A program made the position numbers and the translations under genes. A stretch of DNA of 64,000 nt, taken from NCBI GenBank assembly GCA_014155875.1, contig JACEFZ010025810.1, positions 134,501 through 198,500 of the forward strand, written 5' to 3'. Of this stretch, positions 11,620-21,257 are shown piece by piece. The notes under the pieces were generated by a model. The model ran no database searches. It had not been told where the DNA came from and worked only from the letters and a program-made list of their open reading frames with translations. The first letter of the stretch is position 1. Each line of letters starts with the position of its first letter. The DNA is from Cepaea nemoralis (Eukaryota; Mollusca; Gastropoda; Stylommatophora; Helicidae).

Positions 11620-12060
11620 TACTGCGGTGGCCAGCACGGTTGCCCGCCAACCCGGTGGTCATCTGCCAGCTCGGTGGTAATCTGTCAGCCCGTTGGTCAT
11701 CTGTCAGCCAGGTGATCATCTTCCAGCCCGGTGTTAATCTGTCAGCCAGGTGGTCATCTTCCAGCCCGGTGTTAATCTGCCAGCCCGTGGTCACCTGCCA
11801 GCCTGTTGGTCATCTGTCAGCCAGGTGGTCATCTTCCAGCCCGGTGTTAATCTGTCAGCCAGGTGGTCATCTTCCAGCCCGGTGTTAATCTGCCAGCCCG
11901 TGGTCACCTTCCAGCCTATTGGTCATCTGCCAGCCCGCTAGTCACCTGCCAGCCTATTGGTCATCTGTTCGAATTCCCATCGAGGCGGATATTTTAAAAC
12001 TGACCCGGGCTCAGTCATTGACCAAGCCTAAAATGAGTACCCGAAAATTTACTAGGAAGT
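11620..12060 (+). mobile_element. SINE4 (tRNA-derived) with an internal minisatellite between A and B boxes
   Basis: An A-box-like GCGGTGGCCAGCACGG (11625-11640) starts a tRNA-like head. The B-box GTTCGAATTCC lies at 11967-11977, about 330 bp downstream instead of the usual 30-50 bp. Everything between is an array of 19-20-bp units. After the B box comes the SINE4 body (CGAGGCGGATATTTTAAAACTGACC...), shared with copies at 16436, 24825 (minus) and 30510. Confidence 0.75.
11645..11965. repeat. 19-20-bp minisatellite (CAGCCCGGTGGTCATCTGC type)
   Basis: About 16 imperfect units of CAGCCYGKTGGTCATCTGC with variants (GTTAATCTGTC, GATCATCTTC). A higher-order alternation of TGTCAGCCAGGTGGTCATCTT and CCAGCCCGGTGTTAATCTG is visible. 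The unit resembles the region just upstream of the SINE4 B box, suggesting expansion of the anticodon-arm part of that tRNA-like head. The open frames over it are repeat translations. Confidence 0.93.
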
Positions 12061-15000
12061 AAAAGCCTCAAGAATGATACTGTGAGGTTTTTTTGTAGGT
12101 TTATAGAGAATTACAGAAGTTCCAATGAGTGAAGTTCTATAAAGTATATCTCTCTATAAAAGATACAGGTTAGTAACAGCAAGTGTTGTCTAGAGGTATT
12201 GATATTTATTCTCGCAGAACCTTTGTAGAGAAACCATTTAGAATTTGGCTCATCGAGTACCCCCACTGTGAGAAATTAGACCTAAGTTTACTTTCAACAC
12301 AGAATTATTTGTAGATGATTTCTCTTCTAGGTTATATAGAGATCTTGGCAGTTAGCCACAGTAACCAATGAAAGCAGTTCTCTCATCTTCTAGCTGACTG
12401 TGCTCTGGTCGCCAACCTCATTCTGATCTATAATATTATTTCAAGTGACACAAGACACTTGGACAAATGACCACAGTGACAATTGAACCATTGTAGTGAA
12501 CATAAACAACAATAACTGTACTTTACACTAGCTGAACAAGACATCAACATGAGAAGATCTTGACAACAGTTGGACAAACATTCACAAAGAATGATCACAC
12601 CAACATGTTAGACAAGTCATGCATCATGGAAGATACTTGACAACATCTACACAGGACTTCCACAATATCTGTAATCAACAACAACAGTAGAGTAATAGTC
12701 ACAATGAAGATGCTTGACAACAGTGTACAAGACAACCACAGAGACATGTATCTCAAAACTGTTCTCTTACCACTAATACTTTATTAATGTTCTTTGGTCA
12801 GGTGAAGACTCAGGCTTCATATTGTCAACATTCACATTTCAAAAGGGTAGTTTACATGCGATATCATTGACATAAGTATGAACCTAAATACATCACCCAG
12901 TATCCCACAGAAACATTAATCTAAAACAAACCCTCCTCCTTCACATCTCTACTTCATCAAGTTATCCTACACCACAAACTCTTAAATCATGCTATCACAT
13001 TTCCAACCGTCAAATGAGGGTAACACATGATAAACCTATAGCCGGGCACAAGTATAGGGAGACACTGCTATACTGATCCTTGTACCGTCTTTTAGCACTT
13101 ATACAAGTGTTGGGAATGTCTCAGGTTTCAGTTTCCCCATAATGTTTTTCCAGTTCAGGCTATTCCCCTACTTTGACTAGTCCGAAGCAAGTGACAAACA
13201 TGTCCTTCCGAATGGTAAGTAGACTGTTCGCAAAGTTGATAATTGGGATTAGTTTACATTTCAGTAGATGAAGATCTAAAACTATTATGTCCCATCATTC
13301 TTCCCTGCCAGTCTATCTCCCACCAAGGTTTCTGATGGTACTGAAATCACCACACCTAATTATCACTAATCCATTTTGGGAATTGCTCTAGGTATTGTTC
13401 TTCTTCTCCTTTAGCTTTCAGCCAATATTAATAATAAGCTGTGACAGGGTCAACTCCAAGTGCACCTTTAATGTCCACTCTTAGCCAGTAGTGACATGCT
13501 GAAAACCAGGTGATCTCTCATCCTAAGGTTCTCTTCTTGAATTTATCTTGAAGATGTAGCCTGGAGCATTTACAAAGATGGAGAGTATCCCTGTTTTTAG
13601 GCTTCTCATCAAAGACTATTTCTTCAGTACCATCTGTATAGGCCAGAATTAGTGGATTCAGGCTGAACAGTTGCAACCTGTTGTTCATGTGGTACTTTTT
13701 GGAGTCTTATTTTTCAGCTGGAGTTGAAGCTAGAGCTCAGGACTTCCCTAAAGTCATCCTGGTAATTGGAGGCCTCCCCATCTTCCTCATTCTCTGTTAA
13801 TAAACAAAGGCACAATGTGTTTTACATCTGTTTAAACATTGTCATAGTTATGCAGTACTATCACAGATTCAGAGAGGAATGGGAGGGGAAAGGGAGTGTG
13901 ATATTCGAACACCCGCCTCTCACTGATGATGAAGTGCAATTTTATTTGGTGGTTTGGGGTGATATACTTTCTCCAGGTTCATCCCCAAAACCGTGAAGTC
14001 ATAGACACATACTCCCAATCAAATGCAGCTTCACACAATTATTTTGTAATTATTTGTCTATATAAATTCTCACAATGAGTAGATCACAGGGACCGGTGTA
14101 CAATGAGAACAGACAGTGTGATTAAGCACCAAGAAGTAGGCATTGTATGGCAGAAATCATGCACTAGAAATGCTTCATATGTGGAATACACTTAATGAAA
14201 GAAAACATGAATTTTCCCTGACAAATAGCATGAGCCTTCCCATGTATTCATCTGACAGACACTGTAGGTTATGTCACCTATTGCTTCTTATTGGAATGTA
14301 GTTCATATAAACCTAAACCATTGTTGCAAAGAACCAGTGCATAACGTCAAAGAGAAATTGCATCCTAGGCAAATCTTTATGAATGCTTTGGACAATTTTC
14401 CTGATCGTAATACATTCACCAGACATTACATGGACTTTGTAATTTCTTAAGTGCAATGCAGTCCTGCAAACATGGATATAATAAGCGTCTTTACTTTTAC
14501 AAATATGAGAAGTTAATTATATAATTACCATCTCATTCACTCAAACATTCTCAGCCATTATAAGGGAAAAGTTACATGTTGCATCACATTCTGAAACAGA
14601 ACTGCCAAAGGTAACTCACAAGAGCCGTGTACAGTTTGTCTAAGAATGGTCATGATAGGCACTCAACGAATGTTCAGAGCGCACAAAGGTTTTGCAATAT
14701 GCATTGAGCGTAGTTTACAGTCATAAGCATCTGCAAATCATCAGATCAGACAGACAGGTTTTGAGCGGCAGTTTTAGTGTCACTGTACAACGAAGTTCTG
14801 TCTTCATTTCACATTTTCTCAAGAAAATACTCTGCCATTCGTCTCTCTCACTTATTATCAGGTTTACACATAACATATTAAATGATTTAGGTACCTGAAG
14901 TGCAGATGACTACATCTTAGAGAATGCTTTTGGGCAAGTTTTACCACTGTATCCTGAACACATCTTTACTGGTTGGAATCAATGCTTCGACTGGCGGGCT

Positions 15001-15224
15001 AATTATGTATTAAGGAGCGTTACCAGTCCAAGGGTTACCCAATCAAATGGAGTCCCCACCGTTCATCTTCCTTCCCCCAAACTAGAATATTCTATTCTAT
15101 TTTTAGTTAGGGTATCAAGACGGCTTACTGTTGTTAACTACTAAGTATATTGAGAAATGTAAATGGACTGGGGATGCGAACGTCTGAAACGTTATGTTAC
15201 AGATACTTACCACATAATTCATTG
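12061..15224. other. No recognised gene (about 3.2 kb)
   Basis: I find no convincing coding frame, RNA gene or mobile element with readable ends. 12400-12770 is compositionally odd: a loose repetition of GACAAC/CAACA phrases on the plus strand. The remainder may be old, decayed repeat sequence. Short frames at 13766-13996 and 14692-14898 show nothing recognisable. Confidence 0.5.
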
Positions 15225-15287
15225 AATGTCGAGTAGTCCACATTTCTATGGGACTAGTATCATATACCCAATTAGCTTCAAGGCGTA

Positions 15288-15656
15288 TAGTTTAGTTTAG
15301 TCGTTTAGTCGACGGATCAGCATCACGGCACACGGGTGTAACCCATAAGTGCTCGTTCTCCTCCTAACTCAAACATGAGTTTGGAGAAACTCAGCTCAGT
15401 GTACGAACTACGAACTCCTAGCACCGGCGAGGATCCTGAAATACTTTGGGTAGATTTTTAACTCGAAATTTTGCCCGGGCAGCGCCGTTACGCTACTCTT
15501 TTTCGCTCTCCGACTGCCAAGGGATTTTTTACATGCGCAACAATACACACGGGCGTCCGATCTCACTACCCAGGACCAGGGGAAATCTTATTACTGAACC
15601 CGGGACCTCCATCACTCGAGGCGGACACCATACCTCGAGACCACGCAGTCCCCATG
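15288..15656 (-). mobile_element. SINE2 (tRNA-derived, ~370-400 bp)
   Basis: The minus strand reads CTGCGTGGTCTCGAGGTATG at the head (A box) and CCCGGGTTCA at the B box, then the core CGGGCGTCTGGTAGTGAGATC-like, GCCCGGGCAAAATTTCGA and AGGATCCTCGCCGGTGCTA blocks. Homologous copies lie at 26573-26897 (minus) and 40900-41304 (plus); the last has a clear 10-bp TSD and gives the full length (405 bp). Open frames through it are accidental. Confidence 0.88.
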
Positions 15657-15764
15657 GCATGTTCATGGCATATAGAAGAGTTCTTTACCGTTACGCATTT
15701 GGCTCTTCACATAGGCCCTTTAACATGGATATGCTACGGGAAATAAGACTCGGCTATTACTGTC

Positions 15765-16008
15765 ACAGCCGGCTTCCTGGCCTAGAGGTTAGCGACTTTT
15801 CTCCGTAATCTCGTATACTCTCAGTAAGTAACGTGACGACGGTGATAATCAGCAGTGGTTCGGATCGGATCGGTAACTTACGGGGTATGTGAGCCGGCCG
15901 CTCAGAAAGCAATGGCAAACTACTGAGCGTAATCTTGCTAAGAAATCAACAATCAGCTGAAAGATGCCGATGTTGACAGCAATGTCCTGTAAAGGATATG
16001 CAAACATT
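15765..16008 (+). mobile_element. SINE1 (tRNA-derived)
   Basis: The head carries the A box TGGCCTAGAGGTTAGCGAC and a B-box-like GTGGTTCGGATCGGATC. The body has GTGAGCCGGCCGCTCAGAAAG, then the AAGAAATCAACAATCAGCTG segment, ending TGTCCTGTAAAGGATATGCAAAC. Very similar to 41801-42040, and related to 56030-56262 and 56880-57112. A Pol III-type promoter is visible; no TSD was found by eye. Confidence 0.88.
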
Positions 16009-16431
16009 TTATTCTATTATTACTGTCACAAGACATGCGAATATACTCCTAGTAATCAGGAACTTGACCGCACATTTTTGTTGATATTATTGCCTGGGTT
16101 GTGGATTTGGAGTATCTATAGCAATGAAAATTTATTTCTTGAAAGAAGTTAACTCACAAAGAGAACTGGTTGCTCGCTTCAGAAGAAGCCACTTCTCTTT
16201 CTGTTGGCATGTCATGAGAAGTGGAAAGCCGGAGTATGTCGTTACAACGGGAGGGTTGGAGGGGAGGAGAGGCGGGGGAAAGGGATGACAAAGAGACAAG
16301 AAGCTGGAGAATGTGACATCATGGCATGGGGGAACGTAGGTATCAGAGATTATTGGCAGCACAAGTGACAGAAGGTTGTGGACAGACAACGCCACACGGC
16401 ATGTACTATGATGAATAGCCTAAGGAAGCCA

Positions 16432-16688
16432 CGGTAGCGCAGTGGCTAGCAGGCTTGTATGATAGTCCGGTAGTCATGTGTTCGTATCCCCACAGATGCT
16501 TTAAACAAAAAACCAATTGACCTGGGCTACCAAGATGGATACCAGGAAATATTATGAGAAATAAAGGCAGCTGGCGCAATATTGACCATACCACCCACGG
16601 AGACCCTTTTGGACTATACATATATGGGACTAGCACCGTATATCCCTTATGCCTCAAGGTCTTTTACAGAGTCATGTACGTGTTAGTT
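16432..16688 (+). mobile_element. SINE4 (tRNA-derived)
   Basis: A tRNA-like head with A box GTAGCGCAGTGGCTAGCAGG and B box TGTTCGTATCC, then the body CAATTGACCTGGGCTACC, ACCAGGAAATATTATGAGAA, AATAAAGGCAGCTGGCGCAA and a tail TATGGGACTAGCACCGTATA...CTCAAGG. This copy has a normal A-B spacing and serves as reference for the expanded copy at 11620. It abuts the hAT-2 left end. Confidence 0.8.
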
Positions 16689-16964
16689 TACTAGAACAGG
16701 GGCGGGCAAACATTTTGTGCGTAGGGCAGCATTGACAAATGTAAAGCGTGATCCGGGGCTTGTTTCCGGATCCGGTCAGGGATATGCACTACTGAGAGAG
16801 CTCAAACGACGGCGAAACTCGAGTATAGTGCTTCCATGACGTGGATAGGCCTTAGGTTCGTGCCGGAATGCGATCGGCGTTGCCAGTAGTGGGTTGTGCT
16901 CAATATTTAAATTTCAAATCCCGAAACAACCCAATAATCAAATGTAAAGCTATTGGGGGGAGGG

Positions 16965-16969
<5 letters not shown>

Positions 16970-17052
<83 letters not shown>
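16970..17052. repeat. (AT)n microsatellite
   Basis: About 41 pure AT repeats inside hAT-2, close to its left end. The Tyr-Ile reading frame over it is not a gene. Confidence 0.97.
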
Positions 17053-17054
<2 letters not shown>

Positions 17055-17314
17055 TGTCCATTTTGTTTACAGAAACCTATCACAATAAGTAATTATTAAT
17101 TATTTATAGGTTATTAAGCAGTATCAATAACTAATTATTGCAATTTTATTTTACTTATACACTTATACATTATATTTGACAATATGAACAAAAACGTTTA
17201 CTAATGTCTTAACAAGATTTTACAACTTGTTATTATAACAAATATTCTTTATTATCTATCAATGACTTTAATTTAGACACAAACCGACTACATTGTCACT
17301 ATAATTGCTGATTT

Positions 17315-17632
17315 CTAATGAGATGTATGTAACTGCTTGCAATTTTTGACAATATTCTTGAAATCTGAAGCAAGTTTACTTGTTGAAATTCGCATGACAG
17401 CATGCAAGTTGCAGTCCGACAATAAAGACCTATTCTTAGATTTGTTGATCTTCAAGCAAGAGAATGCTTGTTCGCGAATGTATGTTGATCCAAACAATGA
17501 TAAATGTTTAGCTGCAAAGTTTTTCAAGTTTGGAAATGATTCTTGTGATAAAGATCCATAGAAATCCAGCAAACCATCTGACTTGAATTTCTCTTTCATG
17601 TCATGATCTGCTTGTAAGTCAAGCAGCTCCAA
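17315..17632 (-). pseudogene. hAT transposase C-terminus (GTF2IRD2/ZBED-like dimerisation region)
   Basis: The 105-residue frame carries ELLDLQADHDMKEKF, FYGSLSQESFPNLKNFA, the conserved LSLFGSTYIREQAFS and CLKINKSKNRSLLSD, and LHAVMRISTSKLASDFKNIV. This is the typical hAT C-terminal dimerisation (hATC) pattern as seen in GTF2IRD2-like transposase-derived proteins. Upstream transposase parts are missing, replaced by the LINE-I insertion. It lies inside the hAT-2 ends, so it is a transposon gene remnant and not a host gene. Confidence 0.85.
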
Positions 17633-17699
17633 CTGTATGTCCTCTGTGGCTGTATCAGCTTCTGCACTATAAGGGGAACTGAGGATATTGAACTGTGGC

Positions 17700-18712
17700 C
17701 TTTCATCTAAGCGTTGAGCGTCGGCCAGATCCCCTCGTCACTCCTCGCTGTCTCATTCTTGCCAGACCATTGTAATCCATTTGCTCCTCCGAGGTGTACA
17801 CGTGCTCCCACAAGGCCGCAACCACGTCTGCCTTGTCATGTATCAATACTCCACCAAGTTCTGCAGAGCCAGCCAATCTGTCCGCCTGTTCATTTCCCAG
17901 CACACCGGCATGCCCCGGAGAAAAGATCCAGGCGATGCTTGTCACTCGTGACCTCCGGAAGCGAAGCAAGCCACTCCGCACGAAGCCTTGCCCGTCCTCA
18001 CCCTCGTCAGCATGCTTTCTGAGTCAGTTACAATCACGATGTGTGTTTGTGTCGTATTCTCCATCCAGCGGAGAGCCGCAGTGACTGCCTCCACCTCCAT
18101 TCTTAAGCTGGATGTTGTGGTATCATATGCCAGGCTCTCCTGCACCAAACGTCGACCATTAGCTTTGGCTATGAACCCCCAGTCACTTCTCTCACCTCTT
18201 GACACCGAACCATCTGTGTAGATAATCACATCACCTGAGTGAGCATTGTCCTGAATTAGTTGCTGGATTTCCACTTCTGTGGCCCCTGCTGGCCACTCCC
18301 TGCACTCCCGGCTTAATGTGATTATAACTCTGCACATGTCTGACTGCTCCGCTGGCACGCTGACCCACTCCTCTCCACGCCTAATGTTCTCCAAGGGGCA
18401 CACCTGCCTGATCGTATCCTCCGCCTGGGCCATCCATGATTTCCCTCTTATCAGTCGCTGACCCTTAACTGCGTCCTGCACCTCATGCAGTGGGTGGTCT
18501 ATGTCTGCAGCTACTCTGAGTTATGCTTCCGCCTGCATCACCTTGAGCCTACCAGCAACAGTCGGCAGACCAAGGATGTAACGCATACACACTACTGGGG
18601 TGTCTCTGGTGCATCCCAGAATTACCCGCATAGCTTCGTTCTGTATGCGCTCTAACTTCACCAGCTGACTCTCTGAGACAGTGAGCAGTCCTAATCCATA
18701 ATCAATTAATGT
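17700..18712 (-). mobile_element. LINE-I fragment: RNase H domain and end of RT
   Basis: A 5'-truncated minus-strand LINE. The 5' part reads VSESQLVKLERIQNEAMRVI, LGCTRDTPVVCMRYILGLP, then the linker, then RNase H: VIIYTDGSVSRGERSDWGF, SLRMEVEAVTAALRW, VTDSESMLTRVRTGK and, after a frameshift near 17960, FSPGHAGVLGNEQADRLAGS. The acidic residues of RNase HI (TDGS, MEVEAV, TDSES, GNEQAD) are all visible. Same type as the long copy at 33329-35769. It lies inside hAT-2. Confidence 0.9.
17942..18481 (-). pseudogene. LINE-I RNase H open frame
   Basis: A 179-aa frame: linker to about residue 85, RNase H from IYTDGS (about 88) through MEVEAV (about 128) to TDSESM (about 151). The last 15 residues are out of phase; the fourth motif (GHAGVLGNEQAD) continues in the 17703-17981 frame. 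RNase H removes the template RNA during reverse transcription in I-superfamily LINEs. The copy is inactive because the RT core is missing and the frame is broken. Confidence 0.88.
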
Positions 18713-18736
18713 TATAATAACAATAATAATAATAAT

Positions 18737-18824
18737 AACTTTTACTAATTTCTTAACAAGATTTTACAACTTGTTATGTTATAATAACAAGTTGTAAAAT
18801 CTTGTTAAGAAATTAGTAAAAGTT
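18737..18824. repeat. Perfect hairpin, 41-bp arms, 6-nt loop
   Basis: 18737-18777 and 18784-18824 are exact reverse complements (the outer end begins AACTTTTACTAATTTCTTAA) around the loop GTTATA. It sits at the junction between the LINE-I fragment with its (TAA)n stretch and the inverted hAT-2 terminal sequence. It could form a cruciform. Probably a by-product of the inverted duplication of the hAT-2 end. Confidence 0.95.
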
Positions 18825-18992
18825 TGTTTCCATATTGTCAACTATAATGTATAATTGTATAAATAAAATAAGATTGCAATAATTAGTTATTTATACTGCT
18901 TATTAACCTAAAAATCATTAATAATTACTTATTGTGACAGGTTGCTGTAAACAAAATGTCAATACGCAAAAAAAAGTTTGCCTACCCCTGCC

Positions 18993-20400
18993 TTAGAAGA
19001 ATATGGAATAGATCAAGTCACCAGACTGCTGAACGCAAAATATGATACTGAAAATATATCTCCTGAATTATGTAATTTTATATTTATTGCAATCCCGAAG
19101 AAATCAGGAGCCCTGGAATGTGATCAACATCGAACAATTAGTATAATGAGCCACATCACGATGATTTTGCTAAGAATTATCATGCAAAGAGTTAGGAAGA
19201 AAATACAACCCGAAATATGAGAACAATATGGGTTTGTAGAAGGCAAGGGTACAGTAAATGCTGTGTATATACTGAGAACAGTAATTGAACGTTCTATAGA
19301 AGTAAACAAAGATCTATATCTTTGCTTTATTGACTCACAAAGGCTTTCGATAAAATGAGACATGTCGACATGATAAGGATGCTTGAAGATCTACAAATTA
19401 ATGGAAAAGACCATTTCTTGTTAAAAACATATATTGGAAACAACAAGATACCATCAGAATTGATAATGATGTAGGTCAACATCAGCCTATTAAAAGAGGT
19501 GTAAGACAGAGATGTGTAATGTCTCCAGATCTTATTTCCCTGTACAGTAAAAATCTTTTCAGAAGTTTTTAAGATATACAAGGAATCAACATTCGGGGAC
19601 GATACATCAATAACATTAGATATGAAGATGATAAGTCTTGATTGCAGACAATGAGCAGGATTTGCAACATTTAGTAGATGCGGTTGTTGCACACAGTGAA
19701 CAACTAGGGTTAGAATTGAATAGTAAGAAGACACAGATTATGGTCGTCACTGGGAAGAAGGAAATACCATGATGTGATATACGAGTAAATGGGCATATTC
19801 TTAAGCAAGTGAATTGGTACAGTTATCTCGGAACAGTCATAACATCTGATGGGAGATGCATTGAAGAGATTAGAACAAGAATTGCCATTGCGAAGGTAGC
19901 CTTTTGCAAGATGAAAAACATACTGACCAATAAAAAGATATCAATTGAAACGAGAAAAAGAGTGTTGAAGTGCTACATAGAACCTGTACTTTTGTATGGA
20001 TGTGAAGCGTGGACAATGAGCAGTCAAGCTGAAAAACATCTGATGGCTGTGGAAATGTGGTTTCTGAGGAAAATGCAAAGAATACCATGGACAGACAGAA
20101 AAACCAATGAACAAGTCCTTCAAGAAACAAATGAAGATCGTAAACTGATTAGAGTCATTAGACGTAGACAGTCAAACATTTTTGGGCATGTTATGAGAAG
20201 AAATGACTTGGAGAACTGGGTGACAACTGGCAAGATCGAAGAGAAGAGACCAAGGAGAAGACCGAGAAGTAAATACCTGGTTGGCTTGGCCACGTGGCAT
20301 GGTCGAGACAGGAACACGGAGCTGATCCACGACTCTGGTGATCGAGTGAGATGGCAAAACATGACAGCGCACGATTATCGGCATGGCACATGATGAATGT
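18993..20400 (+). mobile_element. LINE-B 3' half (RT and C-terminus)
   Basis: The plus strand encodes LINE-B RT from LEEYGIDQVTRLLNAKYDT on: FIAIPKKSGALECDQHRTIS, FVEGKGTVNAVYILR, DLYLCFIDSQ (frameshifted in the catalytic motif), GVRQRCVMSPDL, NIRYEDDKS, then an intact 194-aa C-terminal frame. The YADD motif is mutated to YEDD and the region has several indels, so it is dead. It is truncated on the left by the hAT-2 right end and ends near 20398 at GGCACATGATGAATG, a tail like other LINE-B copies. Confidence 0.9.
19809..20393 (+). pseudogene. LINE-B C-terminal region
   Basis: 194-aa open frame: YSYLGTVITSDGRCIEEIRT, ILTNKKISIETRKRVLKCY, LLYGCEAWTMS, MWFLRKMQRIPWTDRKTNEQ, RRQSNIFGHVMRRNDLENW, RPRRRPRSKYLVGLATWHGR and HDSGDRVRWQNMTAHDYRHG. 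This is the conserved RTE/BovB-type post-RT region. The same end occurs at 57233-57500 (minus), 54600-54780 and 49440-49500. Confidence 0.88.
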
Positions 20401-20514
20401 ATACGTTTTTGCGGAGTGCATTGTTTTGCTGTGTGAATAAGTTATTAGCAGTTAAATAACAATCTCAGAATAGTATAATAAGAAAGTCCTTTGTCTGGAA
20501 TCTATAGGGAAAAC

Positions 20515-20770
20515 ATAATAGAGAGATACCTGAAAACACACTGAGAAGAGAATTAGAGACAGAAAAGCATATTATGAGAGGACATATACGGAGTTTCATG
20601 AAATATAGAGAGACCCAAAAACACACTGAGAAGAGAATTAGAAACAGAGAAGGATATTATGGGAGGACATATACGGAGTTTCATGAAATATAGAGAGACA
20701 TAAAAACACTCTGAGAAGAGAATTAGAGACAGAAGAGGATACTATGGGAGGACATATCCGGATCTGCATG
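20515..20770. repeat. 85-bp tandem repeat, 3 units
   Basis: Units beginning CTGAGAAGAGAATTAGARAC at about 20541, 20626 and 20711 share the phrases GGACATATACGGAGTTTCAT and GAAATATAGAGAGAC. The stretch after the third unit (20760-20850) can be read as DLHEIAKDRTA-CQLVKDL, reminiscent of a LINE C-terminal end; too short to assign. Confidence 0.85.
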
Positions 20771-21257
20771 AAATAGCAAAAGATAGAACGGCTTAGTGCC
20801 AGTTGGTTAAGGACCTACGATCCAATAGGGAATAAGGAACGGAGAAGAATGAAAGTTGACGAAGAAAAAGAAGCAGGAGGCAGTGATGGGGGAGGGGGGA
20901 GAGAGATGGGAAAGAAGAAGAATTAAATTAACCGCATTTGTTAGTATATTGCAAGTACAAGACACATTTTTATATATTTTCCTTTTCTATTTCAGAACAA
21001 ATTATATACTTTAATTGTGAAATTTTCGAGAGAGACCACACTTCTGCGGCTTCAGAAATCCAACAGTCAAATGGACACGACTCCAGCCATGATTGTAGAC
21101 CAATAAAATGCAACACAACATTTTCAATGCTGTAACTCTACAGCATAAGCATTGGCAATTTGAGACAGTTTTATAGATGTTATGGTGACATGTTTTGTTT
21201 CATTTTGCAATTCTGTAAAGTCCGAATGTTATTATTTGAAATGTAGCTAGATAATGA

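Larger units (their letters stand above)
16697..18990 (-). mobile_element. hAT-2 DNA transposon, rearranged (foldback ends, LINE inserted)
   Basis: The left TIR CAGGGGCGGGCAAAC (16697-16711) pairs with the right end GTTTGCCTACCCCTG (18976-18990), 14 of 15 positions complementary. Flanks TACTAGAA and CCTTAGAA match only at the last five bases, so a TSD is doubtful. Inside are a (TA)n tract, a transposase 3' fragment (17315-17632, minus), a LINE-I insertion (17700-18712) and a long inverted duplication (17060-17240 versus 18773-18958). The right flank is LINE-B coding sequence. Confidence 0.75.

Noticed and set aside
15446..15808. 120-aa plus-strand frame
   Set aside because: It lies antisense over SINE2 and extends into SINE1; no domain.
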